Positions 41,795 through 52,054 are shown, counted from the stretch's first letter. The stretch is DNA of 64,000 bases from Eutreptiella sp. 'Long Island Sound 2002' (GCA_964036045.1 OZ038390.1:1858045-1922044), one strand, 5' to 3'. Made by a program: numbers and translations. Notes: generated by a model not told the origin, from the sequence alone.

Positions 41795-43229
41795 AGACAA
41801 TACATGCTCTATGTCTGCTGCGCTTGTTGATGGTGCTACAGAGCAGAAGCAGAGCTGCGGCGAATGCAGACGCTGCTTGATTGGCTGGTCGTGCGTCAAT
41901 GCAAGGCTACACAGCCCGCGCACAACAGAATCATGTTCCTGGGATGACATCGTTGCCCGTCTTGTGAAAGAACGTGCTCAGTTTGAAAAGGAGGCAGCCG
42001 AAGTCCGAGCTCGCGGGCTCGCCACGAGTGTCACATGTGAATGTTGCTTCTTTGGTTGCCCTTTCTGTATTGTGTGGGATGAGATCGACGAAGAGAGGAA
42101 CACTTATGCCGAAGAGCCAAACCACGATGGAGAAGAGACGCGCGAAGTGTTTCATATTGCAGGGCTGAGAGCGCCAGACGCCGTCCACGTGGTTTTGGAG
42201 GATTTCTGGGGAAGTCTACTGGATGTCGCCTCGAAATCTGGATCCGAGGTTGTGGAGAATCTCTGGGAAGTAACAGCGCAACAGCTGCAAGATATGTTCG
42301 GACACGTCGACTCACTGTCTGCTGCGAGGCTACTACCGAGCCCAGTCAGGTGCTGGGCTAGGATTTGTTGCAAGGTTCTTTGCGGCGAGTGCGAGCCGTG
42401 GCATGATTCTCAGGCGCTGTACGATTTTGTTTATCTTGTTCTATATAATTTCTGGATGCAAAGTGAAGGGAATGCTATGGTCTCGGGTCGTTTGGACAAT
42501 GAGTTTCAGACTACCTACCACTATGAAGAAGACGACGGAAGAGAAAATTCTGATGGTAGCGAGCCCATTGAGCTGGACGCTGACGACTACTGGGACTCCT
42601 TCATTATCGGTGAGAAAGAACAGTTAGAGTGGTGGTACCTAAAGAACAGTGGCCCTCAGTTGCAGCTGTACTACACAAATGAGGACTACTACCAAGACCA
42701 AGTCGAAGACGAAGAGGCAGAATCAGACGTCGATGCCGAAGAGGAAGGAGCAGAAGCAGACGTCGAGGCTGATCAGGATGAGGCACAACCAAAGGAATAC
42801 TACTATCAAGACCAAGTCGAAGAGGAAGAGGCAGAAGCAGACGTCGAGGCTGATCAGGATGAGGCACAACCAAAGGAATACTACTATCAAGACCAAGTCG
42901 AGGAGGAAGAGGTAGAAGCAGACGTCCATGCCGAAGAGGAAGAGGCAGAGGCAGAAGAAGATGATTACCAGCACCAAATGAAAGGTATCCTCCCAGCCAA
43001 CTGCAGTGTGGCGCCGCTCTGGACTGTGAGTCTGTCGAGTGGCGCCCACGAACATTCACAAGAGGAGGGACCTCAAGACGCGTTTGCACAAGGCGTGCAT
43101 GGAAACTGGTACTACGGCTCAATGGAAGGAAGCCAACACTCCAATCAGTACGCGCAAAAACGTTGGTGCCGTTATGGCAAGGCTTGTAAATATCTGCAGT
43201 TGGGACAATGTGTCTTTCGTCATGTATGA
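41541..43229 (+). CDS. Sole ORF of the 6.2-kb element: Cys-rich, acidic-repeat protein with CCCH-like end
   Basis: 562 codons if started in the LTR; the internal ATG at 41811 (MSAALVDG) is an alternative. It has a Cys-rich region (CGECRRCLIGWSC and TCECCFFGCPFC, about 106-177), a helical middle (VVLEDFWGSLLDVASKSG), then acidic tandem repeats (YYYQDQVEEEEAEADV, 27 residues each, about 381-480). The last residues, CRYGKACKYLQLGQCVFRH, give C-X5-C-X7-C-X3-H, close to RNA-binding CCCH fingers. It is not a recognisable Gag. It could be a captured host gene or a Gag so diverged that only the nucleic-acid-binding end remains visible. Confidence 0.6.
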   Translation: MIWASNNKWGSKLRQKQAPQNRSTPRLLPPTWASAAESPGPKHQGQESPQGSPSLPLGLPKGPEHGATARQWPYEPSAPQRVNLQDNTCSMSAALVDGATEQKQSCGECRRCLIGWSCVNARLHSPRTTESCSWDDIVARLVKERAQFEKEAAEVRARGLATSVTCECCFFGCPFCIVWDEIDEERNTYAEEPNHDGEETREVFHIAGLRAPDAVHVVLEDFWGSLLDVASKSGSEVVENLWEVTAQQLQDMFGHVDSLSAARLLPSPVRCWARICCKVLCGECEPWHDSQALYDFVYLVLYNFWMQSEGNAMVSGRLDNEFQTTYHYEEDDGRENSDGSEPIELDADDYWDSFIIGEKEQLEWWYLKNSGPQLQLYYTNEDYYQDQVEDEEAESDVDAEEEGAEADVEADQDEAQPKEYYYQDQVEEEEAEADVEADQDEAQPKEYYYQDQVEEEEVEADVHAEEEEAEAEEDDYQHQMKGILPANCSVAPLWTVSLSSGAHEHSQEEGPQDAFAQGVHGNWYYGSMEGSQHSNQYAQKRWCRYGKACKYLQLGQCVFRHV

Positions 43230-44785
43230 GAGTGATCACAGGCAGCGGGTCATGGCAGTCGTGGAAGCAAGAAAGGCCCCTCGCAGCGACTGTGACGCCG
43301 ACAGAGTGAGGATTGCAGCAGGGTTGTTTGGAGGAACTGGCCGCAAAGAAGCTTGGTGTCGCAAATTTTGAGCACAATGCAGCTGCGCTTCCGCTTGGGC
43401 GCCCTGAAACCAAGCACAATGCAGTCGCGCTTTCTCTTGGGCGCCATGAAAACAGGCACTCTGGTCTTCCCTAACGTTTAGTTGGAAGTACAACGCTTTG
43501 GTTGATAATTTCTCGTGTCAGGGTCAGTTGGTCAGTTTTGTTGTTGTTTTGGTTCAGTTGACGGTCAATAGGAGGCTTCGTCGTTTGTTGCAAGCCCTGG
43601 CGTTGGCCGTGCTAACCTCACTCCCCTGACCACTCCCTTCCTTCCCTCGCTCACGCACCATGAATTTCTAGGTCCTTGAGGGAACAAGCTTCACTTGAAA
43701 TTTTGACTCCAGTGCCTGACTGACTGTAAATTTATTCAAGCTTCGACTAGTTTTGAGTTATATATAAATGCCTCACCCTCGACTGTCAGATGTGGCCTTT
43801 TTTGGCCTGTCCTGATGTCGCATATGTTGTACTTCACATGTTTGATTTGTCCAGGTCTTGGTCTGTTTGTTGGTTTGTTTTATTGTTCCTACAAGGTCAA
43901 CTGTCCATCGTCGTTCTGTTTGCCCTTCCAGTGGAGACATCGTATTCAAATGAACGAAGTCCTGGTTTGTTACCTTTTGTTGGAATTTGGGGAGTACAGT
44001 ACAGGTCCACAAGGTGTTTGTTTCTCTCATTTTGGTGTTCTTGAAGCAATTTTGAAGTTTGAAGTTGGATTTTGATATTTTGTTGCGAATCAGAGTCCCT
44101 GTTCCCTGGCGACGCGCTCGGACAGGGTTACGGCGCTCACAACGTGACGCTCTACGCTGCGCTGACAGCGTTTGACTGTCCTGCGCCACCTGTAGCAGCT
44201 AATTCTGTTTCAATTCTTCAATTTTGCAAATTTTCAAATTTTGCTCTCTTTTTCTGTCGGCGACGCTTGTCGTAGCTTTTCGACGCGCGAGTGCGTTCGT
44301 GGCACTCGTCGACACTGGTATTGTGTGTCGACGGCTCTCTTCCAGCGTCTTGCCCAGTTTCAGGGCTTCATCCTGGCCCATTTTGGGTTTTTAGACCTTT
44401 TTGGCCTGTTTCTGGCCAAATGTGCCATTTTTGGCAGGATCGGTCGCAAGCGACAGCTGCGACGCGTGGCGACGCCCTCCGTCGTTCGCCACGGCGCTGC
44501 TGGGGCACTCCGAGTGCGCCTGGGTGTTTTCGAGGTGAGTTTTGGGTCGATTTTGGTCATTTTTCACTCTTTGAGAGAATTTCATCTTTGTGATCATCCA
44601 TCACCATTTCAAGTCAATCAGCCTATTTTGGCTGCTCATGTGCAGTCAACTCCTTCGCCAGAGCGAACCTGTAAGTGAGTTACGAATGGTCAGAACTTGG
44701 TAACAACCTTTCACATCTTTCACCATCCACGCTCAGTGCATCAAGAATGACAGTTCACATGACACATGACACATGACTTGAAGAA
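43230..44785 (+). other. Non-coding interior of the 6.2-kb element
   Basis: About 1.5 kb after the ORF without a supported gene. Short open frames exist on both strands but none has domain character. A TATATATAA-like word lies near 43758. Confidence 0.45.
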
Positions 44786-44793
44786 GTGACCAT

Positions 44794-45183
44794 GATGGTA
44801 GTTGAGCAGAGGATTAACCCACTCAATTGCTGTACATCGGCGACCCATACAATCCAGTTTTCTTCCGACTTGATGGTAGTTGAGCAGAGGATTAACCCAC
44901 TCAATTGCTGTACATCGACGACCCATACAGTCCAGTTTTCTTCCGACTTGATGGTAGTTGAGCAGAGGATTAACCCACTCAATTGCTGTACATCGGCGAC
45001 CCATACAATCCAGTTTTCTTCCGACTTGATGGTAGTTGAGCAGAGGATTAACCCACTCAATTGCTGTACATCGGCGACCCATACATTCCAGTTTTCTTCC
45101 GACTTGATGGTAGTTGAGCAGAGGATTAACCCACTCAATTGCTGTACATCGGCGACCCATACAATCCAGTTTTCTTCCGACAA
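44794..45183 (+). repeat. 78-bp tandem repeat, five copies
   Basis: Units start at 44794, 44872, 44950, 45028 and 45106, exactly 78 bp apart, beginning GATGGTAGTTGAGCAGAGG. They differ at a few single bases. The length is divisible by three and the unit is open in one plus-strand and two minus-strand frames, which produces three overlapping artefact ORFs. Confidence 0.95.
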
Positions 45184-45839
45184 GTCTACTTCTGTTTGGC
45201 GACTCAGATCACAGACACTGATAGGTTGTACCACAGTGTCCATTTTGTTCTTGTCTGGGGACTCATAGGTATTACCAGGGTCTCGCGCTGATAGGTACTA
45301 CCACAGCGGACACCACTCCACGCCACTTTAGCTCTGCACACTACCTGCGTCTGAATTAGCCATTGCATTATGGACACAAGCCGGTTGACGTGCGGCAACA
45401 CGCAACTAGTTACTCTTGCCGGAGTAGGGCTGACTTGTACTCGCTCGGAGAAACAAGAAATCCACGTGTTTGTTTGGTGGGTCTTAGCTGCCGGGTCTCA
45501 GGCTGAACCCTGAGTCCACCCTTAGCAGGGGGGTGTAAGTACTGCCGTGGCAGCACTGCAGCAAAGACCCCACAGACCCCACAACCACAGCAGGCAAAGA
45601 GGGAAATGACCCCACAGACCCCACAACCACAGCAGAGCCGCAGAATGTTCACTTGATCCCTTTTCTCACCCGCATATACCGACATTTTTTCGCACATTCT
45701 TTCTGTCCTCCAGCCATGTATCTGTGTGCCAGCTTCAGGCGCCACTGTCGCTTGTACATACCTCAGTTTGGGTACGCCAGAGAAAATGGAGCATTCAGGA
45801 GGTTTGGAATTTCAGTTCCAATTTCAATCAGCAGTTCAT

Positions 45840-46075
45840 CTCAGCAATCATGTCAGTGTCATTCATGTCATCAGTTTCATCCATCATTCATCATTCATCA
45901 TTCAGCACCTTATCAATTCATCAGGAGTTTATCAGCAGTCTATCGATTCATCATCATTCATCATCTCATCATTCATCATCATTCATCATCCATTCTGTTG
46001 TTGTCAGCATGTAACATTGCATTGCACATGACTTCAGTGTCCGTGCATCATCATTCATCATCATCCGCAGCATCA
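45840..46075 (+). repeat. CATCATTCAT microsatellite-like tract
   Basis: Irregular repeats of CATCATTCATCATTCAT inside the 6.2-kb element, not coding. Confidence 0.7.
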
Positions 46076-46164
46076 CTCCATAAATTATTATCAATATTTA
46101 CAGCTCTTTTGACTGTCATGCAGCGACAATTCCAGTGTATGCATGGCATGCTGCGATGTGTGGG

Positions 46165-46235
46165 GTTCATAGGTCAAACCACAACCAGGTTGATAGGTCA
46201 AACCACAACCAGGTTGATAGGTCAAACCACAGCCG
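46165..46235 (+). repeat. 24-bp tandem repeat, three copies
   Basis: Three units of GGTCAAACCACAACCAGGTT plus GATA, the last diverging at its end, within the 6.2-kb element. Confidence 0.85.
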
Positions 46236-46486
46236 CAAAAAGAGTCACTGTTTTGTGGGACACATGTGTAGACCCGGAAGTTGATAGGTAACACCACAGC
46301 TGTCGAGGGTATACATGGACCAGCAGTGAGCTGCCAACCACTCGTTAGTGAGATAGGTAATTGTTGTAGGGATGCTTCAGACTGCCCTACTTTGTGACTG
46401 TGACAGTTTCTAGGTTCAAGCATGTGCCAGGTGTGGCCGACCGCATTACTCTGTGCGTATCGGCCTCACCCCCGTAGGTGCGTCCT

Positions 46487-46496
46487 GGTAGGGGGG
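46487..46496 (+). promoter_or_regulatory. Polypurine tract of the 6.2-kb element
   Basis: GGTAGGGGGG directly before the right LTR (one T interrupts it), the expected site of plus-strand priming. Confidence 0.7.
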
Positions 46497-47243
46497 TGTA
46501 ACTGCGGTCGCCCACCAAAGCCAGACACCCGATCCAACAACAAGTTCTGATCTTATATACACCTACAATTCATTCCACGCATATTTTTTGCCTTCACCCC
46601 AAGGCAGTACGAGGACTTAATTGAAGCGCGACGCCTTTGACAGACGCGCACACGTGCTATTCCTACGCATGTACAGTATCATGAAATGATGAGAATGCTC
46701 GGCAGGATAGCCAGGACAGCACACCAAGAGTGCTACGCAATGTTTCTGCTTGTGGGGATTTTATTGCAAAGTTTGTATCTGACAGACATGTACATACTTT
46801 CCTGTTTATGTTGCTCAGGGGTGTTGTAAGCCCATGTATTGTCTCTGGCGTTGTGGACCTACGTGACAACCGGAATAACAAATCAGTACAAGTACTGCAG
46901 CTTTGGTATTTGCCGTCGCTTCCCTTGTTCCTCCCAACTATTTTCTCAAACTGTGATTTTGTCTCAGCCGGAGACCCAGCAGGAGAATCATGATATGGGC
47001 TTCAAACAATAAGTGGGGCAGCAAACTACGGCAGAAGCAAGCACCTCAAAATAGGTCCACTCCACGCCTGTTGCCACCTACATGGGCAAGCGCCGCAGAG
47101 TCGCCGGGGCCCAAGCACCAGGGCCAGGAATCACCCCAAGGTTCCCCTTCACTGCCGCTCGGACTACCCAAGGGTCCAGAACACGGAGCTACCGCCAGAC
47201 AATGGCCATGTGAAGCGAGCGCACCACAAAGGGTGAACTTACA
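46497..47243 (+). repeat. 3' LTR of the 6.2-kb element
   Basis: 747 bp, same length and ends as 41048-41794, followed by AATCC. Confidence 0.95.
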
Positions 47244-48352
47244 AATCCCCACAAGCTCCATGATCTGCCAGTACTCAAAAGGGTGGCAGATCGTGTGCTT
47301 GAGACCGCGAAGAAGACTGTGGTGGAGGGGGTCGGATGGAGCTGCACCATCCTTGACATGGCCGAAATTTCGAGCTATGACCACACCCCCCAGCACCTCC
47401 ATTGTGACGCCCCCCCCTACACCATTCCTGAAGGCACATTGATTGTCAATTGCCTTATTATGCTAACCCATAATCATGAGGAGGAGGATGGGTCACATTT
47501 TCGTTTTGTGCCCTCCAGCAGTTCGGGGTTCCCTGACCCTTGGGTGGAGAGGGCTGTGCCATTCAAGAGGGGCACTGCCTTTTTTTTAATGCCCTTGATG
47601 TCCACAGGGGGTCGGGGATTCCCAAGGCCTCCCCAATGGGGGTAAGGGACCCCCGCCTCATGGCTTTTTTTGCCATTGAGCTTACCCAGGGGGGGAATCT
47701 TCGATTCCCCAACCTGCACGTGACGCAGTCTATTAAAAGGCCCCAGCTGGGGGCACCTGGTGGCCGGGTGGCCAGGACAGTCCAGTGTGATGGGGCGGTT
47801 AGGTGTAGGGGGAAGGTGGTAGCCAATTGCTACGGATGCAATCGGCTGATTTTGTGCACCGCCCACAAAGATGGTTTATGTGTGCCATGCCAGGAGGCGG
47901 AGGAGGTGGAGGGGGGGGAGGAGGAGGTGGTGGTGGTGGACCCCAATGAGGTCAGCATTGAGCAATCTGCTCAGTGCTTGCTCCCGGTGGGAACAACCAC
48001 AGGGCATTTTTTGTTGTCGGGGTGGGGGATTGGGAGGGAGGTGATTGCCCCCTTCACTAATGAGGAGGCTGGGGCGGTCGCAGGCCACCCCGATCAGTGC
48101 CCCTTGGCCAAGGTGTGCCATGGGGAGGCACTGCCCTGGCCCACCTTGGAAGGGCATGTTGGGATTAAGGTGCCGACGGGCACCATTTTGGTGGTGAGGA
48201 GGGGAATGTATGGGGGAGTGGCAAGGGTGGCCCCTGAGGTGGAGGGGGTGGGCCAGGTGGTGGAGTGGCGGCAGGTGGGGGGAGTATGCGGCCGTCACGG
48301 ACTTCGTGGGGCTGCGGAGGCTGGGCCTGGTGCTGGACGACGCTTGCTCTAA
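47244..48352 (+). CDS. 2OG/Fe(II) oxygenase-like domain followed by Cys/His cluster (C-terminal part of split gene)
   Basis: Continues the frame broken at 41047. It has the layout of the double-stranded beta-helix oxygenases: HCD (an HxD, codons 47400-47408), VNCLIML, an insert reading FRFVPSS, PFKRGTAFF, then DVHRGSG with the distal His (47603-47605) and an Arg in DPRLMAFFAIEL. These residues would bind iron and 2-oxoglutarate. Downstream, CYGCNRLILCTAHKDGLCVPC gives C-X2-C-X6-C-X2-H-X4-C-X2-C, a likely zinc site. The frame changes once within a run of eight T (47580-47587), just before the distal His, and once in a G run near 48280. Both look like consensus errors. The substrate is unknown; protein, nucleic acid and small molecules are all possible. 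Confidence 0.55.
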
Positions 48353-48384
48353 CCCCTCCAGTTCGTGCGCACTAACCCCTGCTC

Positions 48385-48559
48385 TAACTAGTGATCGCGG
48401 GGGTTATCGCGCGATAACTGGGTGCTCTAACTAGTTATCGCGGGGGGTTCTCGCGCTCCAACTAGTTATCGCGGGGGGTTATCGCGGGGGTTATCGCGCG
48501 ATAACCTAGTTATCGCGGGGGTTATCGCGTGGGTTATCGCGTGTGTCTTTTGTGCCCAG
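48385..48559 (+). repeat. GTTATCGCGCGATAAC palindromic array, copy 2 (intronic)
   Basis: Same family and orientation as 39895-40003. It ends CTTTTGTGCCCAG, a splice acceptor at 48558-48559, followed by a short open stretch reading VLLFFMVSAVNEALRA to about 48610. Confidence 0.85.
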
Positions 48560-48609
48560 GTCCTCTTATTCTTCATGGTTAGTGCTGTCAATGAGGCTCT
48601 GCGGGCAGT

Positions 48610-49364
48610 AAGAAAAAGTCACTGCCATGTCCTTCTTGGAGGGCTGGATCCAGGCCAAACCCCCCTTAAAACCCTTTTGTTGATGCTAAGACTAACTTAC
48701 GTATTTTTATCTCTCTTTTGAAGCCTAAAGTACACTTTCTTAAGGTAACTAGGGTTGTAACCCTAGCCCCCCATGAAGTTCACCCCTACCACTCAACTGA
48801 GCGGAGGTACCTTCCTTCATGGAGGATATACTGAAATAAAATAGGCATTTCATGCTTTAGGCCTTGGAGGTTAAGCCTAGTGGTCTCCCAACCCAAGACC
48901 CCTATACTCAATTGTTTCTACCACTTATTGTGGTTCTACGTTTTAACTGTTTCTGAATTCGGTTGCTTGGCCAAGTCATTTTCTGTTTTGGCCTGACATC
49001 TATGCCCCACATTCGTAACCAGCACCATTTCACCCAAAAGAGTGCACATGAAGTGCTTGATGCTATCTTGGAGGCTTGAGTCAGTCCAGTTTTCATATAA
49101 AATCTTTTGTATTATCCATTTGTGATTGAATCTTTGTGTTTATACCTGTTTTGTCTATCTGCAGCCCTTCTTTGTTACACTGGATTTCAAAACTATTCAT
49201 TGATTCGATCCACATCCTGTTCTTGCTCTACTTGCTGCTTTGGTTTGGGTTTTAAACTTCAAAACCTGCATGACTTCATCAAAATATCTAGGGCACTAAT
49301 CAAGGACATCTTTCCGGTAGCAGAGACAGTCCCTTGTGACCTTTTGAACCGACCCTGAGAAGAA
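48610..49364. other. Interval without a recognised gene
   Basis: Lower-GC sequence between the oxygenase-like gene and the second Ty3/gypsy element. I see no LTR matching the 3' end of that element here, so its 5' LTR is missing, diverged or elsewhere. Confidence 0.5.
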
Positions 49365-50042
49365 GTGCAGCACACAAAGCTCAACATCAAGTTCATCATG
49401 TCCACGCCAAGCGTCAGGACCTGGCCCATAAGAACTGTCCAAGTACAAATGGGCAGCATGGCCCACCCTATGAGTGAACCACCTCACCGAGCTCCACATC
49501 TCAGTGTCGCATCTGGGTCTCAAGGAGATCCAGATCGCAGAAGGGCGGAAGAAAATACAATCCTTACCACCGAGGCCTTAGCGGCCCACGGTGGAGACGG
49601 CCTGCATCATCTCCACAGGCGCGTAGCAGCCTCAGTCTCCCGATCCGCCTGTCCGGCATCATCCTCAACAGCGATCGGAAGCCCTGAGGAATACGAGGAA
49701 CTGAGGAAGAAAATGGATGAATACATCCTCCATGAGGAGTACTACAAATCCATTCGTGGAGAAGACGGGGAGGAGCCATTGGCAGTACACGGATCCAGAC
49801 CACGTACAGACCTAGGGTCCTATACGCACTCTGGCCCGCCGTCCGACAGAGCCGAGACAGCATCCCTGCCAAGACGACCGAGACCCGAGTATCCAAGAGA
49901 ATGTTGTCCAACCCCAAGGGCTCCCGAAGTAGGCCCAACTCGGGTTGAGGGACAACATCATCCAAGGCCAACCTACGGTGCCCTGGATCATACGGCCGAA
50001 CTGCTGGCCAAACTTCTGTTGGATCAGAAGATCCAGATGTGA
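49365..50042 (+). CDS. Gag N-terminal region, first frame
   Basis: 225 codons, low complexity and Pro/Arg/His-rich, with a charged helix EEYEELRKKMDEYILHEEYY in the middle. It ends TAELLAKLLLDQKIQM, and the neighbouring frame takes over at about 50035 with TALSEAVKAKLGI, which reads as a natural continuation. A small indel near 50030 probably separates the two. Confidence 0.55.
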   Translation: MQHTKLNIKFIMSTPSVRTWPIRTVQVQMGSMAHPMSEPPHRAPHLSVASGSQGDPDRRRAEENTILTTEALAAHGGDGLHHLHRRVAASVSRSACPASSSTAIGSPEEYEELRKKMDEYILHEEYYKSIRGEDGEEPLAVHGSRPRTDLGSYTHSGPPSDRAETASLPRRPRPEYPRECCPTPRAPEVGPTRVEGQHHPRPTYGALDHTAELLAKLLLDQKIQM

Positions 50043-51601
50043 CGGCCCTATCGGAGGCCGTTAAGGCGAAACTGGGTATTGCAGAATCCTTACCCAAGCC
50101 AGAGTTGTCCTCCCCCTCCCCCGGACTGAGTACCCTGGCCGATGATCTTAAGAGATCAAGGGTCTCAAGGCTGTTGCCTAAGGTCACCTGCCCCAGCCCC
50201 TTTCACCCCCGTGCCAGGACAGTCCCTATCGCTAAACTACAGGACGTGCCTGTGACAGAGACTGAGAAAAGAGGGCTGTCAGCCCTGGCACCTCTTGCCG
50301 GCGTATCACCTTCTGGCCTAACTCCGGGGGGTGGGCAGACGGGCAGACCTATTGCCCAGGTGAACATCCAGCTGGAACTGCCGGAGTTCGACCCCAAAAA
50401 GCTGCCCGAATGGGCAGAAAAATTTGCTGAGTTTCTTTTGCTGACTGGCCAATCCCATGTGGATGTGGCCACCAAATGCTCACTGTTGAAACACTCATGC
50501 AAAAAGAAATTTTCGCAAAAACAGGTGAAACAGATTGTGAAAACCTGTTCCACCTGCGCAGAGGTACTCCAGAGGTTGGAGAAAATGTTCCCAGTCTATG
50601 AGACTGACCTCAGTGTGCGCACACAGATAGAGGAGCTACCTATGCTCCCTGAGCTTCCTTCCGCTGCGCGAATCTCTGAATACGTGTGCGACTTGGAGTA
50701 TCTGTTTTCGCGGATGAACGTGGGCTTCTACGGAGCCACTGAGCCCCACCTGTGGCTCATGAGTAAGATCCCCAAACGTACGTGGGATGATTGCCGCTCT
50801 ATCTCTGAGGGGAAGAGTCGGACCCACTCGTACGATGAACTGGTGGACCTCCTGATTGAGCTAGCTCTTGAGGGGGAGAGTGACTCCCACATGGAGAAAT
50901 TCCTCAAGAAGCACTTGGGTCGAGAGGGTAACCCTACCCCCGAACGTGGCGAAGAGAAAGGGCCTAAAGATCCCACTAACGCCAACCAGGGAGGTGGTAA
51001 AGGAAGGGGTAACCTATGTGCCATGAATGAGGTTAAACCTGAGGCAGGTACACCCCCTTCGTTCTACTGCAAACCTGTCAATGACAGGGGGGGGCCTTGT
51101 CATGCCCCTGACTGCGATCAACGCAGTAGCTGTATGCTGCAGATGAAATGACAGCAGCATACCAAGGATGGGAAACCTGTGACCCATCAGGATCATTTCA
51201 GGTGTACCATCACCCGTGGCTATTGTGGCAAACGTCGTCACTACGAAGACGAATGTCACATAAAGAAACGCGAGAGTGATAAACTCAAGCGTCAGGAGGC
51301 CGAATGCGAGAAGACCCAAACACCCACCAAAAACCCTCAGAATGGGGATAAAGGTGGTAAAGGAGGTGACAAGGGGGGTGGCAAAAATGGACCCCCTAAC
51401 CCCCAGAGGCGCTCATCAGCGCCCGTTGCTGCACCCTCTCCTGCTGCTACACCCCCTCCTGCCGCAGGTGATCCCAAGAAGCGCCCCCAGGGGGATAACG
51501 CTACCCCTGAGGGGAATAACTCCAAGAAGAGGCGCTTGGCCTGGATGGCCACGTCCCTCATAGCTGCAGGAGTGGATGTCAAGTTCCCTGATGAGGAGTA
51601 G
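50039..51601 (+). CDS. Gag capsid and zinc-knuckle region, interrupted by UGA
   Basis: The capsid-like part reads LELPEFDPKKLPEWAEKFAE and continues with helical segments to KTCSTCAEVLQRLEKMFP and YDELVDLLIELALEGES. An in-frame UGA at 51149-51151 (context AAA UGA CAG) is followed in the same frame by a Cys/His motif, FRCTITRGYCGKRRHYEDEC (C-X6-C-X4-H-X4-C), then a basic Pro/Gly/Lys-rich tail ending KFPDEE at UAG (51599-51601). The first break could be a CGA to UGA mutation. The Cys/His motif after the stop shows that the frame was once, or still is, used. Confidence 0.7.
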
Positions 51602-51625
51602 GGGGGCGGCTCCGAAGAGGCGGAC

Positions 51626-51991
51626 TTGGTTTTCTGGATCCTCGTGAAAATCGGGGATCAAGTTTTTCGAGCGGTGCTTGACACCGGTGCAACACTTTCC
51701 ATAGTGGCCCGGCGCCTGCTAAAGACTTTCAAGAAAACTAAGACTGTGGCCATAAGAGTAGGGGATGGGCGTACCATCCATTCCTTGGGGGGGGTCGATG
51801 TGACTATATGCCTGGGCGACGAAACCGTGACCCAACACTGCAGAGTGCTGGACACCGACGCCTTTGACATCGTCATTGGTACAGACTTCCTACGAAGAAA
51901 CCCCCAGGTAAAAATGCTCTCTCTCCAGCGCCCCTATTCTTTGCACTGCGACTTTGGCAGGTGGCTGTTCTCCGTACCTTTGGAGCTGTGA
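51626..51991 (+). CDS. Retropepsin-type protease
   Basis: About 121 codons with the catalytic motif VLDTGATLSIV (residues 17-27) and the C-terminal motif VIGTDFLRRNP, the full size of a retroviral-type aspartic protease. It follows gag in the same frame across UAG GGG GGC GGC and ends in UGA, past which the frame stays open into the reverse transcriptase. Confidence 0.85.
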   Translation: MVFWILVKIGDQVFRAVLDTGATLSIVARRLLKTFKKTKTVAIRVGDGRTIHSLGGVDVTICLGDETVTQHCRVLDTDAFDIVIGTDFLRRNPQVKMLSLQRPYSLHCDFGRWLFSVPLEL

Positions 51992-52054
51992 GGACGAAAA
52001 GAGTCCGGGCTGCGCTACGCATCCAAGACTAACTATCGTACTGAAAACTACCAA

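Larger units (their letters stand above)
41048..47243 (+). mobile_element. 6.2-kb LTR retrotransposon without pol, inserted in the oxygenase-like gene
   Basis: Two 747-bp LTRs (41048-41794 and 46497-47243), TG...CA, flanked by the target duplication AATCC (41043-41047 and 47244-47248). A polypurine tract (GGTAGGGGGG, 46487-46496) adjoins the right LTR. The interior has one long ORF (562 codons counted from an ATG in the LTR) and no protease, reverse transcriptase or integrase, so it must be mobilised by another element's enzymes. I see only about half a dozen LTR differences, so the insertion is recent. Removing element plus one AATCC deletes 6,201 bp, a multiple of three, and restores the host frame. 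Confidence 0.95.

Noticed and set aside
44741-45268. Three overlapping ORFs over the 78-bp repeat
   Set aside because: A unit divisible by three and free of stops gives open frames automatically on both strands.
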